Below, piece by piece: positions 53,680-61,611 of a stretch of DNA of 64,000 bases. Source of the stretch: Pseudomarimonas salicorniae (GTDB lineage: Bacteria; Pseudomonadota; Gammaproteobacteria; Xanthomonadales; Xanthomonadaceae); the NCBI RefSeq assembly GCF_023156535.1, contig NZ_JALNMH010000011.1, forward strand, positions 62,001-126,000, read 5' to 3'. Numbering within the stretch: position 1 is the stretch's first letter; each line of letters begins with the position of its first letter. The notes under the pieces are model-generated. The model was not told the DNA's origin, ran no database searches, and saw only the letters and a list, made by a program, of their open reading frames with translations. Made by a program: the position numbers and the translations under genes.

Positions 53680-54422
53680 GCAGCCTCGACCTCTCCGGCG
53701 AGATCGCCGTCGTCACCGGTGCGAGCCGCGGCATCGGTGCCGCCATCGCCGACCTGCTTGCCGCCCGCGGCGCCAGGGTCATCGGCACCGCCACCTCAGA
53801 GGCTGGGGCCGCCGCCATAGGCGAGCGGCTGGCCGCTTCGGGCGGCGCCGGGCGCGTGCTCAACGTGACCGAGGCCGGCGCCTGCGAGGCGCTCATCGAG
53901 GAGGTCGGCAAGACCTTCGGCGGCCCCAGCATCCTGGTCAACAATGCCGGCATCACCCGCGACCAGCTGCTGATGCGGATGAAGGACGATGACTGGCAGG
54001 CCATCCTCGACACCAACCTCACCCCGATCTACCGGCTGAGCAAGGCAGTGATGCGGCCGATGATGAAGGCCCGCCACGGCCGGATCATCTCGATCGCCTC
54101 GGTGATCGGCCTGATCGGCAATGCCGGCCAGGCCAACTACGCCGCGGCCAAGGCCGGGATCATCGGATTCTCCAAGTCGCTGGCCCGCGAGGTCGGTTCG
54201 CGCGGCATCACCGTCAACGTGGTGGCCCCGGGCTTCGTCCAGACCGACATGACCGACGCCCTGCCCGAAGCGCAGAAGCAGGCCCTGCTCTCGCAGATCG
54301 CGCTGGGCACGCTGGGCGAGCCCTCCGATATCGCCGAAGCAGTGGGTTTTCTCGCCTCCAGGGCGGCCCGCTACGTGACCGGCGAGACCCTGCATGTGAA
54401 TGGCGGCATGTACATGTCGTGA
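53676..54422 (+). CDS. fabG: 3-oxoacyl-ACP reductase FabG
   Basis: 248 residues from the ATG overlapping the fabD stop. [17 protein letters not shown]142 and the Y155-x3-K159 catalytic pair (NYAAAKAG) are in place; the C-terminus ends [10 protein letters not shown]. It reduces 3-oxoacyl-ACP with NADPH in the fatty-acid elongation cycle. Confidence 0.97.
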   Translation: MSSLDLSGEIAVVTGASRGIGAAIADLLAARGARVIGTATSEAGAAAIGERLAASGGAGRVLNVTEAGACEALIEEVGKTFGGPSILVNNAGITRDQLLMRMKDDDWQAILDTNLTPIYRLSKAVMRPMMKARHGRIISIASVIGLIGNAGQANYAAAKAGIIGFSKSLAREVGSRGITVNVVAPGFVQTDMTDALPEAQKQALLSQIALGTLGEPSDIAEAVGFLASRAARYVTGETLHVNGGMYMS

Positions 54423-54466
54423 TGCACTGCCCATCGATGGTGCAAGGGCAGCCGGACAGGCGGCTG

Positions 54467-54493
54467 TTGCACCCCGGCGATTGGCCTTACAAT
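54467..54493 (+). promoter_or_regulatory. Candidate acpP promoter
   Basis: TTGCAC (54467-54472) and TACAAT (54488-54493) with a 15-base spacer, about 75 bases before the acpP ATG. The short spacer lowers confidence, but acpP is usually expressed from its own strong promoter. Confidence 0.4.
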
Positions 54494-54503
54494 GCGCCCT
54501 TCA

Positions 54504-54526
54504 CGGCCCCCTCCGGGCCGGGGCCG
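54504..54526 (+). other. GC-rich hairpin in the acpP leader
   Basis: CGGCCCC (54504-54510) pairs with GGGGCCG (54520-54526) over a 9-base loop, in the untranslated region between fabG and acpP. No T-run follows, so it is not a standard terminator; it may protect or stabilise the abundant acpP mRNA. Confidence 0.45.
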
Positions 54527-54567
54527 TTACACCCAAGACAAATAACACCCGGGAGGTTCTAGAACCC

Positions 54568-54807
54568 ATGAGCAGCATCGAAGAGCGCGTCAAGAAAATC
54601 GTTGTCGAACAGCTTGGCGTCAAGGAAGAGGAAGTGACGCCGAACTCCAGCTTCGTCGACGACCTCGGCGCCGACTCGCTGGACACCGTGGAGCTGGTCA
54701 TGGCGCTCGAGGAAGAGTTCGAGTGCGAGATCCCGGATGAGGAAGCCGAGAAGATCACCAGCGTGCAGCAGGCGATCGACTACGTGAAGGCACACGTCAA
54801 GAGCTGA
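54568..54807 (+). CDS. acpP: Acyl carrier protein AcpP
   Basis: 79 residues, acidic, from ATG with GGGAGG at 54551-54556. The 4'-phosphopantetheine attachment site is S37 in [19 protein letters not shown]. It carries acyl chains in fatty-acid synthesis. It has an independent leader with promoter-like and hairpin elements. Confidence 0.98.
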   Translation: MSSIEERVKKIVVEQLGVKEEEVTPNSSFVDDLGADSLDTVELVMALEEEFECEIPDEEAEKITSVQQAIDYVKAHVKS

Positions 54808-54831
54808 CCGCTCCTGCCTTTACCGTCCAAG

Positions 54832-54855
54832 CGGGGCCGCCATCGTGCGGCCCCG
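54832..54855 (+). other. Hairpin between acpP and fabF (attenuator-like)
   Basis: CGGGGCCGC-CATCGT-GCGGCCCCG is a perfect 9-bp stem 25 bases after the acpP stop. It is followed by GTGCATTTGGGG, not a T-run, so it would give partial termination or mRNA 3'-end protection. This fits acpP being made in larger amounts than fabF. The rest of 54808-55025 holds nothing else clear. Confidence 0.55.
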
Positions 54856-55025
54856 TGCATTTGGGGCGTTCCGCACGGTTGCGTAGGGTCGGCACGGAAG
54901 GGTGCCGATGCGTCGAGCGGAACCCGCCCGGCGCGGGCATGGGACGCGGCGCCACCGCGTCCGGTCGCCCTGGCTGCCGCGGCGGAATGGCCGGTCCAGC
55001 AAGCCGAACAGAGTGAGAAGAGATC

Positions 55026-56267
55026 ATGAGCAGCAAGCGTCGCGTCGTCGTCACCGGCATGGGCATCGTCTCGCCGGTCGGCAACAGCCTTGAATCCGCC
55101 TGGGACAGCATCCGCAACGGCCGCTCGGGCATCGCCCCGGTGACCCATTTCGACGCCAGCCAGTTCGCAACCCGCATCGCCGGCCAGGTCCGCGATTTCG
55201 ATCCGACCACCTGGATCTCGCCGAAGGACGCGCGGAAGATGGATGAGTTCATCCACTATGGCGTCGCCGCGGCCTTCATGGCCATGGATGACTCCGGTCT
55301 CGAGGTGACCGAGGCCAATGCCGAGCGCATCGGTGCGATGATCGGCTCGGGCATCGGCGGCATTCTCGGCATCGAGGAACAGACCGCCAAGTACCTGGAA
55401 GGCGGCCCGCGCAAGATCTCGCCGTTCTACGTGCCGAGCACGATCATCAACATGCTGCCCGGCCAGGTCAGCATCATGAAGGGCCTGAAGGGCCCGAACT
55501 TCTCCGCTGTCTCCGCCTGCGCCACCGCCAACCATTCCATCGGCATGGCCATGCGCACCATCCAGTACGGCGACGCCGACGTGATGATCGCCGGCGGCGC
55601 CGAGCGCGGCTCCTCGCCGACCTCGATGGGCGGCTTCTGCTCGATGAAGGCGATGTCGACCCGCAACGACGAGCCGACCCGCGCCTCGCGTCCCTGGGAC
55701 CGCGACCGCGACGGCTTCGTGCTGGGCGATGGCGCCGGCATCCTGGTGCTGGAGGAGTACGAGCACGCCAAGGCCCGCGGCGCGCGCATCTACTGCGAGC
55801 TGGCCGGGTTCGGCGCCTCGTCGGACGCCTTCCACATGACCGCGCCGAGCGAGAACGGCGAGGGCCCGGCGCGCTGCATGCGCGCCGCGCTGAAGGACGC
55901 CGGGGTGAATCCCGAGGAGGTCGGCTACCTCAATGCACACGGCACCTCGACGCCGCTCGGCGACCTGGCCGAGACCCTGTCGATGAAGCAGACCTTCGGT
56001 GATCACGCCTACAAGATGATGGTCAGCTCGACCAAGTCGATGACCGGGCACCTGCTGGGCGCTGCCGGCGGCGTCGAGGCGGTGTTCTCGATCCTGGCCC
56101 TGCACCACGGGGTCATCCCGCCGACCATCAACCTCGAGAATCCGGGCGAGGGTTGTGATCTCGACTACGTGCCCAACACCGCGCGCGAGGCGGCGATCAA
56201 GGTGGCGGTGTCGAACGGCTTCGGCTTTGGCGGTACCAACGGGACCCTGGTCTTCCGCGCAATCTGA
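55026..56267 (+). CDS. fabF: 3-oxoacyl-ACP synthase II FabF
   Basis: 413 residues. The thiolase-fold triad is present: C165 ([12 protein letters not shown]), the His in [11 protein letters not shown] and the His in [13 protein letters not shown]; the end motif is [14 protein letters not shown]. It condenses malonyl-ACP with acyl-ACP and controls membrane unsaturation. It lies 218 bases after acpP and 94 bases before pabB. Confidence 0.98.
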   Translation: MSSKRRVVVTGMGIVSPVGNSLESAWDSIRNGRSGIAPVTHFDASQFATRIAGQVRDFDPTTWISPKDARKMDEFIHYGVAAAFMAMDDSGLEVTEANAERIGAMIGSGIGGILGIEEQTAKYLEGGPRKISPFYVPSTIINMLPGQVSIMKGLKGPNFSAVSACATANHSIGMAMRTIQYGDADVMIAGGAERGSSPTSMGGFCSMKAMSTRNDEPTRASRPWDRDRDGFVLGDGAGILVLEEYEHAKARGARIYCELAGFGASSDAFHMTAPSENGEGPARCMRAALKDAGVNPEEVGYLNAHGTSTPLGDLAETLSMKQTFGDHAYKMMVSSTKSMTGHLLGAAGGVEAVFSILALHHGVIPPTINLENPGEGCDLDYVPNTAREAAIKVAVSNGFGFGGTNGTLVFRAI

Positions 56268-56361
56268 TGAGCCTCGCCGGTCGGGCATACCCCAGCGAGG
56301 CGGCCTGCCGCGAACTCCCCGCCGACCGCCCGCAGCCGGCCCTCGACGCCGGCCGCAGTCG

Positions 56362-57756
56362 ATGAGCGGGCTGGCGTCGCCGGCCGCGCCGCTGGGCGCG
56401 GGCCTGCTGGTTGAACTTGACCACGCGCCGGACCTGTTGGCGCTGCAGCGAGCGGCACCGGCGCTGTTTCCGCTGCTGCTGGAGAGCGCAGCGCGCGGCC
56501 CACGTGGGCGCTTCGACCTGCTGCTGGCCTGCGCTGGCGAGGGGCTGTTGAAACGCGCCGACGGCGGCGTCACCGACCTTGCCGGTGCCGCCCTGGATGC
56601 GCCGGACTTCCTGACGGCGCTGGCCGCCGCCACCTCGCGCGGCGCGGCGCGCCAGCCGGCCCCGCATGCCTTGCCCTTCCACGGTGGTTGGGGCCTGTTC
56701 CTGGCCTATGAGATTGCCGGTGAGATCGAGCCCAGCCTGCGCCTGCCGGCCGACCCGATGGGCCTGCCGCAGGCGGTTGCCTGGCGCTGTCCGGTCGCGG
56801 TGGTCGTCGATCATGGCCTCGAGCGCAGCTTCCTGGTCGCCGAGGCCGACGCCGGCGCGCTGCTGGCCAGGGTCGAGGCGGCCGTACTGCAGGCGGCAGA
56901 GACCGCCGGACCGGAGGCGCCGGCGCCCGCAGAGCTGGGTGAGGCCGATCCCGCGGATTACCTCGAAGGTGTGCGCCGCTCGCTCGACTACATTGCCGCC
57001 GGTGATGTGTTCCAGGTGAACCTCTCGAGGCGCTGGCAGGGGCGGCTCGACGCAGCTGACCCGGCGCACGCGCTGTACGCCGCGCTGCGCGCCAACAATC
57101 CGGCGCCGTTCTCGGCCCTGGCGGTCCTGCCGGACGGCAGCGCGGTGGTCAGCTCCTCGCCCGAGCGACTGGTCTCGCGTCGCGGTCAGCGGCTGGAGAC
57201 GCGGCCGATCGCCGGCACGCGCCCGCGCCAGCCCGGCGAGGATGATGCCGACCGTATCCGCGAGCTGGTCGCGCACCCCAAGGAGCGCGCGGAGCACATC
57301 ATGCTGATCGACCTCGAGCGCAACGATCTCGGTCGGGTCTGCCGCGCCGGCAGCGTGCGGGTCGACGAGCTGATGGCGGTGGAAAGCTACGCCCATGTCC
57401 ACCATATCGAATCCACGGTCAGCGGCGATGCCCGCGAGGGCGTCGGCCTGGCAGAGGTCATCCGCGCGGTGTTCCCCGGCGGCACCATCACCGGCTGTCC
57501 CAAGGTGCGCTGCATGCAGATCATCGCCGAGCTGGAGGGCGAGGGGCGCGGTGCCTACACCGGCGCGCTGGGCTGGCTCGATGGCAGTGGCGATTTCGAT
57601 CTGAACATATTGATCCGCTCCTTTGCCGTGCGCGGCGGCGAGTTCTGCTTCCGTGCCGGGGCCGGGGTTGTGGCGGATTCCGATCCCGCCCGCGAGCTGG
57701 AGGAAACCCGGGCCAAGGCCCGCGGCCTGCTGCGCGCGCTCGGGGTGGCCGGATGA
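56362..57756 (+). CDS. pabB: Aminodeoxychorismate synthase component I PabB
   Basis: 464 residues from ATG (MSGLASPAAPLGAGLL); the longer frame reads through the fabF end. Chorismate-binding core: GDVFQVNLSRRWQG, SSSPERLVSR, the PIxGT motif as P282-I-A-G-T286, RAEHIMLIDLERNDLGRVC, and FPGGTITGCPKVRCMQII. With glutaminase PabA it makes 4-amino-4-deoxychorismate for folate. Its motif is PIAGT rather than the PIKGT of E. coli PabB. The coupled pabC supports PabB over TrpE. No pabA is in the window. Confidence 0.9.
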   Translation: MSGLASPAAPLGAGLLVELDHAPDLLALQRAAPALFPLLLESAARGPRGRFDLLLACAGEGLLKRADGGVTDLAGAALDAPDFLTALAAATSRGAARQPAPHALPFHGGWGLFLAYEIAGEIEPSLRLPADPMGLPQAVAWRCPVAVVVDHGLERSFLVAEADAGALLARVEAAVLQAAETAGPEAPAPAELGEADPADYLEGVRRSLDYIAAGDVFQVNLSRRWQGRLDAADPAHALYAALRANNPAPFSALAVLPDGSAVVSSSPERLVSRRGQRLETRPIAGTRPRQPGEDDADRIRELVAHPKERAEHIMLIDLERNDLGRVCRAGSVRVDELMAVESYAHVHHIESTVSGDAREGVGLAEVIRAVFPGGTITGCPKVRCMQIIAELEGEGRGAYTGALGWLDGSGDFDLNILIRSFAVRGGEFCFRAGAGVVADSDPARELEETRAKARGLLRALGVAG

Positions 57757-58604
57757 TCGCCCCCGGTGTGTGGGTCGACGGCCGGGCGGAGGGCCTGCCG
57801 GCCGACGACCGCGGGCTTGCCTACGGCGATGGCGTGTTCGAGACGGTGCTCTGCGTCGACGGGCGCCCGGTCTGGTGGGATGCGCACCTGTCGAGGCTCG
57901 AGCGCGGTGCCGCGGTGCTCGGCTTCGTCGCGCCCGAGCGCGATGTCTGGCAGCGCGATGCAGAACGGGCGCTGGCCCATGCCGATCCAGGCGCGGCCCG
58001 CTGCGTGCTGAAGCTGCTGCTGACCCGCGGCAGTGGTGCGCGCGGCTACGCCGTGCGCGCGCCCTCGCGGCCGAGGCGGGTGGTCTCCATCGGCCCGGCT
58101 CCCGAGGTCGACGGCGCAGCCCGGGAGGGGCTGCGCCTGCGCTGGTGTCGCACGGCGCTGGCGGTGCAGCCGGCGCTGGCCGGGATCAAGCATCTCAATC
58201 GGCTGGAGCAGGTCCTGGCCCGTCAGGAGTGGATCGAGGCAGAGATCGACGAAGGCCTGATGTGCGACACCCAGGGCCGGGCCGTCTCGGCGATCAGCGG
58301 CAACCTGCTCTGCCTGACCCGCCGCGGCTGGCTCACGCCGCCGGTCGACCAGGCCGGCATCGCCGGGCTCTGCCGGGCCCGACTGCTCGCTGAAGGCCTG
58401 GTCAGCGAGGCCGAGCTGCGCCCCGATGACGTGATGGCGGCCGAGGCGCTTGCGGTCTGCAACAGCGTCCGCGGTATCCTCCCGGTCCGGCAGCTCGACC
58501 AGCGCGGCTGGGCGGTCGGCGGCGCGCTGCGCGATCTGCAGCGCGCGCTCGCCCGGCTCGAAGCGGCCTTCCACCATTCGTTCCTGGACGACGCCCTGGC
58601 ATGA
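57753..58604 (+). CDS. pabC: 4-amino-4-deoxychorismate lyase PabC
   Basis: 283 residues overlapping pabB by four bases. Class IV PLP fold: DRGLAYGDGVFET, the PLP lysine in LAGIKHLNRLEQVLAR and the cofactor loop (SAISGNLLCLTRRGWLTPP). It removes pyruvate from aminodeoxychorismate to give p-aminobenzoate. The position between pabB and mltG is the usual one. Confidence 0.95.
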   Translation: MIAPGVWVDGRAEGLPADDRGLAYGDGVFETVLCVDGRPVWWDAHLSRLERGAAVLGFVAPERDVWQRDAERALAHADPGAARCVLKLLLTRGSGARGYAVRAPSRPRRVVSIGPAPEVDGAAREGLRLRWCRTALAVQPALAGIKHLNRLEQVLARQEWIEAEIDEGLMCDTQGRAVSAISGNLLCLTRRGWLTPPVDQAGIAGLCRARLLAEGLVSEAELRPDDVMAAEALAVCNSVRGILPVRQLDQRGWAVGGALRDLQRALARLEAAFHHSFLDDALA

Positions 58605-59635
58605 AAGCCGCCACCCGCCACTTCTTCCGAGCCCTGTTGCTGGTCTGCCTGCTTGGGCTGGGCCTGTGCGCCGCCGCCGGCTGGTGGCTGTACCAGGATT
58701 ACCGCGCCTTCGTCGATCAACCGATGGCGATGAGCGCCGAGGAGCAGATCTTCGAAGTACGCCGCGGCGACAGTTTCCGCGACGTGCTGGCAGGCCTGCG
58801 TCGGCTCGGCATCCAGGAGGGCCACGACCTTTACTGGCGGGCACTGGCCTGGGAGCTTGGCGTGATGCGCCGGCTGCAGGTCGGCGAATACGCCGTCGAG
58901 CACGACTCGACGCCGCGCAAGCTGCTGCTGCGCCTCGAGCGGGGCGACGTGGTGCAGTACCGGTTCACCCTGATCCCCGGCTGGAACCTGCGCGACCTTC
59001 GCGCCGCACTGGCGGCCAATCCCGTGCTGGTGCAGACCCTGGCCGGGCGCTCCGACGAATCGCTGATGGAAGCCGTCGGATCGCCGGGCCTGCCCGCGGA
59101 GGGCCAGTTCCTGCCGGAGACCTACCAGTTCACCCGTGGCAGCTCCGATCTCGATATCCTCAAGCGCGCCCATCTCGCCCTGCGCGCCGCCCTGCAGCAG
59201 GCCTGGGAATCGCGCGTGCCCGGGCTGCCGCTGGAAACCCCCGAGCAGGCGCTGGTGCTGGCCAGCATCATCGAGAAGGAGACCGGTCAGGCCGGCGAGC
59301 GCCGCGAGATTGCCGGTGTCTTCATCCGGCGCCTGAAGCTCGGCATGCGCCTGCAGACCGACCCGACGGTGATCTACGGCATCGGCGCTGCCTTCGACGG
59401 CAACCTGACCCGCCGGCACCTCGAGACCGATACTCCCTGGAACACCTATACCCGTGCCGGCCTGCCGCCGACCCCGATCGCCCTGGCCAGCCCCGCCGCG
59501 CTCAAGGCCGCGGTCGATCCGGCCGAAGGCGAGACGCTGTACTTCGTCTCGCGCGGCGATGGCACCCATCATTTCTCGCGCACCCTGGCCGAGCACAATG
59601 CCGCGGTGCGTCGCTACCAGCTGAGGCGGCGATGA
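58601..59635 (+). CDS. mltG: Endolytic murein transglycosylase MltG
   Basis: 344 residues, overlapping pabC and tmk by four bases each. One N-terminal membrane anchor (RALLLVCLLGLGLCAAAGWWLY), a LysM-like region and the YceG domain with the catalytic Glu in LASIIEKETGQ, LQTDPTVIYGIG, and the end block NTYTRAGLPPTPIALASPAAL with FSRTLAEHNAAVRRY. It cuts nascent peptidoglycan strands at the periplasmic face. Confidence 0.96.
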   Translation: MKAATRHFFRALLLVCLLGLGLCAAAGWWLYQDYRAFVDQPMAMSAEEQIFEVRRGDSFRDVLAGLRRLGIQEGHDLYWRALAWELGVMRRLQVGEYAVEHDSTPRKLLLRLERGDVVQYRFTLIPGWNLRDLRAALAANPVLVQTLAGRSDESLMEAVGSPGLPAEGQFLPETYQFTRGSSDLDILKRAHLALRAALQQAWESRVPGLPLETPEQALVLASIIEKETGQAGERREIAGVFIRRLKLGMRLQTDPTVIYGIGAAFDGNLTRRHLETDTPWNTYTRAGLPPTPIALASPAALKAAVDPAEGETLYFVSRGDGTHHFSRTLAEHNAAVRRYQLRRR

Positions 59636-60261
59636 GCGGCCGGCTGGTCAGCCTGGAGGGCGGGGAGGGCGCCGGCAAGTCCACCGTCATCGCGGCGATG
59701 GAGGCCTTCCTCGTCGAGCGCGGAGTCGAATATGTTCGCAGCCGCGAGCCCGGCGGTACGCCCATGGGCGAGCGCATCCGCGAGCTTCTGCTGGATGCCG
59801 GCGGCACCGGCATGGATGCGCGCACCGAGCTGCTGCTGATGTTCGCCTCGCGTGCCCAGCTGGTCCGCGAGCTGGTCGAGCCGTCGCTGGCCGCCGGGCG
59901 CTGGGTGCTCTGCGATCGCTTTACCGATGCCAGCTTCGCCTACCAGGGCGGCGGGCGCGGGCTCGACGGCAGCCTGATCGCCGAGCTGGAACGGCAGGTG
60001 GTGGGGCGCCGCCCGGACCTCACCCTGCTGCTCGACGTGCCGGTCGAGGTCGGGCTGGAGCGCGCACGCGGCCGCGCCGCCGCGCCGGACCGCATCGAGT
60101 CCGAATCCGAAGCCTTCTTCGAGCGCGTGCGCTCGGCCTATCGCCGACGCGCCGCGGCCGAGCCGGATCGATTCGTGGTCATCGACGCCAGCGCACCGCT
60201 GGAACAGGTAGTTCAGGCGGCCCGGGCCGCGCTGGAGGCGCTGTGGCAGCGCAGCCACTGA
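59632..60261 (+). CDS. tmk: Thymidylate kinase Tmk
   Basis: 209 residues from the ATG overlapping the mltG stop. P-loop SLEGGEGAGKST, SREPGGTPMGERIR, DRFTDASFAYQGGGRG and the TLLLDVPVEVGLERARGR lid region are present. It phosphorylates dTMP to dTDP. It overlaps holB by 19 bases. Confidence 0.97.
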   Translation: MSGRLVSLEGGEGAGKSTVIAAMEAFLVERGVEYVRSREPGGTPMGERIRELLLDAGGTGMDARTELLLMFASRAQLVRELVEPSLAAGRWVLCDRFTDASFAYQGGGRGLDGSLIAELERQVVGRRPDLTLLLDVPVEVGLERARGRAAAPDRIESESEAFFERVRSAYRRRAAAEPDRFVVIDASAPLEQVVQAARAALEALWQRSH

Positions 60262-61208
60262 GCCGCGCGCCTTGGGTGGTGCCGACCTGGCAGCGCCTGT
60301 CCGAGGCGCTGGAAGGCGGACGCCTGGGCCACGGCCTGCTGCTCGCTGGCGCCGGCGAGCTTGGCCAGTCGGACCTGGCCGAGCGACTGGCCGCTCGCCT
60401 GCTCTGCGAGGCGCCCGCCGAGGGCCTGGCCTGCGGGAGCTGCCGCGGCTGCCGACTGCGGCTCGCGGGCACGCACCCCGATCTGCGGCGCATCGGCCTG
60501 CTGGAGCGCGACGACGGACGGCTGAAGACCGAGATCGGTGTCGAGCAGATCCGCCAGCTGTCGCACTGGTTCTCGCTGACCCCGCAGTTTGGCCGCGGCC
60601 TGGTGGCCCTGATCTCGCCAGCGGACCTGCTCAACATGGCCGCGGCCAACGCGGTGCTCAAGACGCTGGAGGAGCCGGCGCCCGACCGCTATCTGCTGCT
60701 GGTCTGCTCGCAGCTGCAGCGCCTGCCTGCCACGGTGCGCAGCCGCTGCCAGAAGTGGATCCTGCAGCCGCCCGCCGCCGAGGTGTCGCGGCAATGGCTG
60801 CAGGGCGAGGGGATTGCGGCGCGGGATGCGGCCCAGGCGCTGGAGTGGGCCGCCGGCCAGCCGGTCGCCGCGCTTGAGCTGGCCCGGGACGGCGGGCTGG
60901 CGCTGTTCCGCGAAGTCAGCGAGCAGCTCGACGCCCTCGCCACGGGCCGGATCGGACCCAGCGAGCTCGGCAGGATATGGGCCGGCGACCAGCCAGAGCA
61001 GCGTCTGCGCGCCGCGGTGGCCGAGGTCGCTCGGCGCGGCTGGTCCGGCGAAGGCTTGACCGTCGCCGGTGATTTCACCAAGCTGGCTGCGTGGTCGCGA
61101 CAGGCTGACCGGGCGCGCGCGCTCTACGCGGTGCCGCTGCGGCACGAGATGCTGCTGGTCGAGCTGCTGCAGGGCTGGCGCAGCCTGCACCGCGGCCGCA
61201 CGGCCTGA
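60243..61208 (+). CDS. holB: DNA polymerase III subunit delta prime HolB
   Basis: 321 residues from a GTG inside tmk (MAAQPLSRAPWVVPTWQRL). A clamp-loader AAA+ fold with zinc-module cysteines CGSCRGCRL, RRIGLLERDDGRLKTEIGVEQIRQL, NAVLKTLEEPAP and ATVRSRCQ sensor 1. The P-loop region GAGELGQSDLAE lacks the classic GKT, as is normal for delta prime. It is part of the sliding-clamp loader. The tmk-holB-pilZ order matches Pseudomonas and Xanthomonas. Confidence 0.94.
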   Translation: MAAQPLSRAPWVVPTWQRLSEALEGGRLGHGLLLAGAGELGQSDLAERLAARLLCEAPAEGLACGSCRGCRLRLAGTHPDLRRIGLLERDDGRLKTEIGVEQIRQLSHWFSLTPQFGRGLVALISPADLLNMAAANAVLKTLEEPAPDRYLLLVCSQLQRLPATVRSRCQKWILQPPAAEVSRQWLQGEGIAARDAAQALEWAAGQPVAALELARDGGLALFREVSEQLDALATGRIGPSELGRIWAGDQPEQRLRAAVAEVARRGWSGEGLTVAGDFTKLAAWSRQADRARALYAVPLRHEMLLVELLQGWRSLHRGRTA

Positions 61209-61239
61209 ACATGGCGTTTGGCTTGCAGGAGTGGTGGCG

Positions 61240-61596
61240 ATGATCGGAGGCGGCATGGCACGGCAGGGCATCCTGTCGCTGGCCATCAAGGACAAGGCAG
61301 CGCTCTACAACGCCTATATGCCCTTCGTGAAGGGCGGCGGCATCTTCGTTCCGACGGCCAAGAAGTACGGCCTCGGCGACGAGGTGTTCATCCTGCTCAC
61401 CCTGCTCGATGACAAGGAGCGGCTGCCGGTGGCCGGCAAGGTCTGCTGGGTGACTCCGCCCGGTTCCCAGGGAAACCGAACGGCCGGGATCGGCGTACAG
61501 TTCAATGATTCGGTGGAGGGCGAGGCCGTGCGCGGCAAGATCGAGACCCTGCTCGCCGGCATCCTCAACGCCGACAAACCCACCCATACCATGTAG
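61240..61596 (+). CDS. pilZ: Type IV pilus protein PilZ
   Basis: 118 residues from ATG 61240 with AGGAG at 61227-61231; ATG 61255 after GGAGG is an alternative. The core matches the PilZ prototype: RQGILSLAIKDKAALYNAYMP, GGGIFVPTAKKYGLGDEVFILL, and GKVCWVTPPGSQGNRTAGIGVQF. Orthodox PilZ is needed for twitching and binds FimX and PilB but not c-di-GMP; the usual RxxxR motif is also missing here. fimV at the start of the window is a second pilus gene. Confidence 0.95.
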   Translation: MIGGGMARQGILSLAIKDKAALYNAYMPFVKGGGIFVPTAKKYGLGDEVFILLTLLDDKERLPVAGKVCWVTPPGSQGNRTAGIGVQFNDSVEGEAVRGKIETLLAGILNADKPTHTM

Positions 61597-61611
61597 TGCC
61601 CGCCCCGGCGA

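Noticed and set aside
54832-54855. Intrinsic terminator after acpP
   Set aside because: The stem is perfect but no T-run follows, so it is listed only as an attenuator-like hairpin.
56362-57756. Annotation as anthranilate synthase TrpE because of PIAGT
   Set aside because: The directly overlapping pabC and the fab-mltG-tmk context favour PabB; the doubt is recorded as a finding.
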